Positions 55,957-57,070 of a DNA stretch of 57,070 nt are shown piece after piece (position 1 is the first letter of the stretch; every line of letters begins with the position of its first letter). The notes beneath the pieces were generated by a model. It had not been told where the DNA came from, made no database searches, and saw only the letters and a program-made list of their open reading frames with translations. The stretch spans positions 64,339 to 121,408 of the forward strand of contig LCKI01000001.1 of NCBI GenBank assembly GCA_001001345.1. The letters run 5' to 3'. Both the position numbers and the translations under genes were made by a program. Origin of the DNA: Parcubacteria group bacterium GW2011_GWC1_45_14 (GTDB lineage: Bacteria; Patescibacteriota; Minisyncoccia; Moranbacterales; GWC2-37-73).

Positions 55957-56727
55957 ATGAAAACTTTCATTCAAAACAGAAAAAAGCAGAAGATTGCGGT
56001 GATCGTCGAGGAAAATGAAAATCCGAGGGGGTTGGTTTTCGTGATGCATGGGCTTAGCGGATGCAAGGACCAGTCGCACATAAAGGCGTTCGCTTCCGCA
56101 TTCAGCGAGAAGGGTTTTGCTGTCATACGGTTCGACACTACGAACACTCTCGGTGAGAGTGACGGAGATCTGATCGATGCGACCCTGACTAATTATTATG
56201 AGGATTTGGAGGATGTCATCAGATGGTCGGAATCCCAAAGTTGGCACCAGGAACCGTTCGTGCTTGTGGGTCATAGCCTGGGCGCCATTTCCTCGATCTT
56301 GTTCGCTGAAAAATATCCGGAAAAAGTCAAAGCTATCGCGCCGATTTCCACGGTCGTTTCAGGAGAATTGACCGAAGATACCCCGGATTTCAAAGCGATT
56401 GCGGATGAGTGGGAGAAAAAAGGAATCAGGGAATGGGAAAGCAGCAGTCAGCCCGGAGTGGTCAAGCGCTTAAAATGGTCCCACGTTGAAGATAGGAGAA
56501 AATACGATTCTCTTTTGCAGGTGCAGAAGCTGACGATGCCCGTTTTGATGATCGTCGGAGATTTGGATAACGTGACGCCGTTGGAACACCAACAATTGTT
56601 TTTCGATAAGCTTCCTGGTAAGAAGGAAATCCATGTCATCAAGGGCGCGGAACATACTTTCAAGGAAAAAGAGCATCTGGAGGAGATAAGGGAAATTTTT
56701 AAAAAATGGATCGAGGGGAACTTATAA
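55957..56727 (+). CDS. Alpha/beta hydrolase
   Basis: 256 aa. Oxyanion segment VMHGLSGCKDQ, nucleophile elbow GHSLGA (Ser near 110), acid Asp in GDLDNVTP and His in GAEHTF near the end, a full serine-hydrolase triad. No signal peptide. A small lid (residues ~145-185) could set specificity. Esterase, peptidase or acyl transfer; substrate unknown. G/C-ending codons return here after the AT-rich trio. Confidence 0.92.
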   Translation: MKTFIQNRKKQKIAVIVEENENPRGLVFVMHGLSGCKDQSHIKAFASAFSEKGFAVIRFDTTNTLGESDGDLIDATLTNYYEDLEDVIRWSESQSWHQEPFVLVGHSLGAISSILFAEKYPEKVKAIAPISTVVSGELTEDTPDFKAIADEWEKKGIREWESSSQPGVVKRLKWSHVEDRRKYDSLLQVQKLTMPVLMIVGDLDNVTPLEHQQLFFDKLPGKKEIHVIKGAEHTFKEKEHLEEIREIFKKWIEGNL

Positions 56728-56736
56728 ATTCAATAT

Positions 56737-57003
56737 ATGCAGGAAATCAAACTTGGAAAATATAGGCATTTTAAGGGGATGATTGTCGAGGTGATCGGGG
56801 TCGCGCTGCATAGCGAGACGATGGAGGAAATGGTCGTCTATCGCCACGATGATCCGGTCAAAGGAAAAGACGCTGGCACGCTTTGGGTGCGACCGTTGGG
56901 AATGTTCTTGGAAACTGTCGAGAAGGATGGACAGAAAATTCCGAGGTTTGAATATGTGGAGGTTGATCAGGCCGTTTTCTATCCAATAGCTTGGAAACAC
57001 TGA
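56737..57003 (+). CDS. DUF1653 protein
   Basis: 88 aa covering the DUF1653 domain: GKYRHFKGMIVEVIGVALHSETMEEMVVYRH and LWVRPLGMFLETVEKDGQ. A compact beta protein of unknown function, common in bacteria and phages. Its last eight codons overlap the end of the convergent partial transposase. Confidence 0.92.
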   Translation: MQEIKLGKYRHFKGMIVEVIGVALHSETMEEMVVYRHDDPVKGKDAGTLWVRPLGMFLETVEKDGQKIPRFEYVEVDQAVFYPIAWKH

Positions 57004-57070
57004 ACTAAAGAAATCGGGGTTTTGAAATCTATACCCATGTGCAATCTTTCGGTGTTGTAATATTCCAGAT
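56979..57070 (-). CDS. C-terminus of a second transposase, cut by the window edge
   Basis: Not in the ORF track because only 30 codons fall inside. The minus-strand frame reads LEYYNTERLHMGIDFKTPIS..., the typical C-terminal end of IS481/IS3-type integrase-core transposases (YNTERpH.g....TP). It ends at TAG 56979-56981 within the DUF1653 gene. The rest lies beyond the window. Different sequence from the IS at 3.9 kb. Confidence 0.7.
   Translation of the reverse strand, partial: LEYYNTERLHMGIDFKTPISLVQCFQAIG

Noticed and set aside
1-57070. CRISPR array, toxin-antitoxin pair, restriction system or prophage
   Set aside because: I saw no regularly spaced direct repeats, no cas, methylase or phage structural genes; only two transposases.

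Overview
The window reads as a chromosome segment from a small-genome member of the Candidate Phyla Radiation (Patescibacteria), most likely a Parcubacteria/Moranbacteria-like lineage. This is an inference from several traits seen together: trimmed tRNA synthetases (ProRS without the editing insertion, AspRS without the GAD insertion), a short phosphoglycerate kinase, a compact infA-rpmJ-rpsM-rpsK-rpsD-rpoA-rplQ-rplM-rpsI run with lysine-rich extensions on S9 and S11, a PEGA beta-propeller membrane protein, and very short intergenic spaces. TGA is used as a stop, so the code is not the recoded one of Gracilibacteria/Absconditabacteria. The cell appears to make peptidoglycan (MraY, D,D-carboxypeptidase, L,D-transpeptidase) and to run lower glycolysis (Pgk, Eno).

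Layout. 1-2.9 kb: the 3' part of a GAF histidine kinase, a secreted protein and a small membrane protein. 2.9-11.2 kb: an AT-rich accessory block with a GNAT acetyltransferase, an IS481-like insertion sequence, a chimeric membrane histidine kinase, a UDP-glucuronate decarboxylase, a radical SAM / P-loop / micropeptide operon, a Nudix hydrolase and an ATP-grasp protein. This block ends in a broken second copy of the kinase 3' end. 11.3-29.7 kb: mostly housekeeping (CYTH, CBS, proS, ispH, a double-receiver protein, aspS, MFS, scpA-scpB, a penicillin-binding carboxypeptidase, mraY, pgk, eno, a PfkB kinase) ending with an FtsA-like ATPase paired with a large single-pass membrane protein. 29.7-34.7 kb: the ribosomal protein/rpoA operon behind a strong sigma70-type promoter. 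34.7-42.6 kb: many small single-gene units. 42.7-57 kb: tRNA-Lys, frr, rseP, greA, lysS, a nucleotide house-cleaning operon (HD, Nudix, NDT-like, rdgB), polX, an HD protein, serS, three AT-rich small ORFs, a hydrolase, a DUF1653 protein, and the tail of a second transposase running off the right edge.

Two gene dialects coexist. Core genes have weak or no Shine-Dalgarno and sit in operons. A set of orphan genes (secreted protein, 159-aa membrane protein, GNAT, 177-aa, zinc-finger membrane, 95-aa, DUF3135 and a 49-aa gene missing from the ORF track) each has a GGAG-type Shine-Dalgarno and its own strong hairpin terminator, and several have a visible promoter. The radical SAM operon shares this style.

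The most unusual material is non-coding. There are two compact three-way-junction elements, one flanked by a 33-nt direct duplication of the rpsI tail plus terminator and one touching the tRNA-Lys promoter. An inverted partial copy of the tRNA-Lys 3' end lies just downstream of the tRNA. A large nested hairpin precedes proS, and a promoter-to-terminator transcript without a convincing gene lies before polX. A family of long imperfect inverted 'word-repeat' spacers recurs between core genes. Among genes, the enolase has an apparent out-of-frame deletion of about 56 nt near its start, and the kinase module duplicated around the AT-rich island points to recombination or capture.
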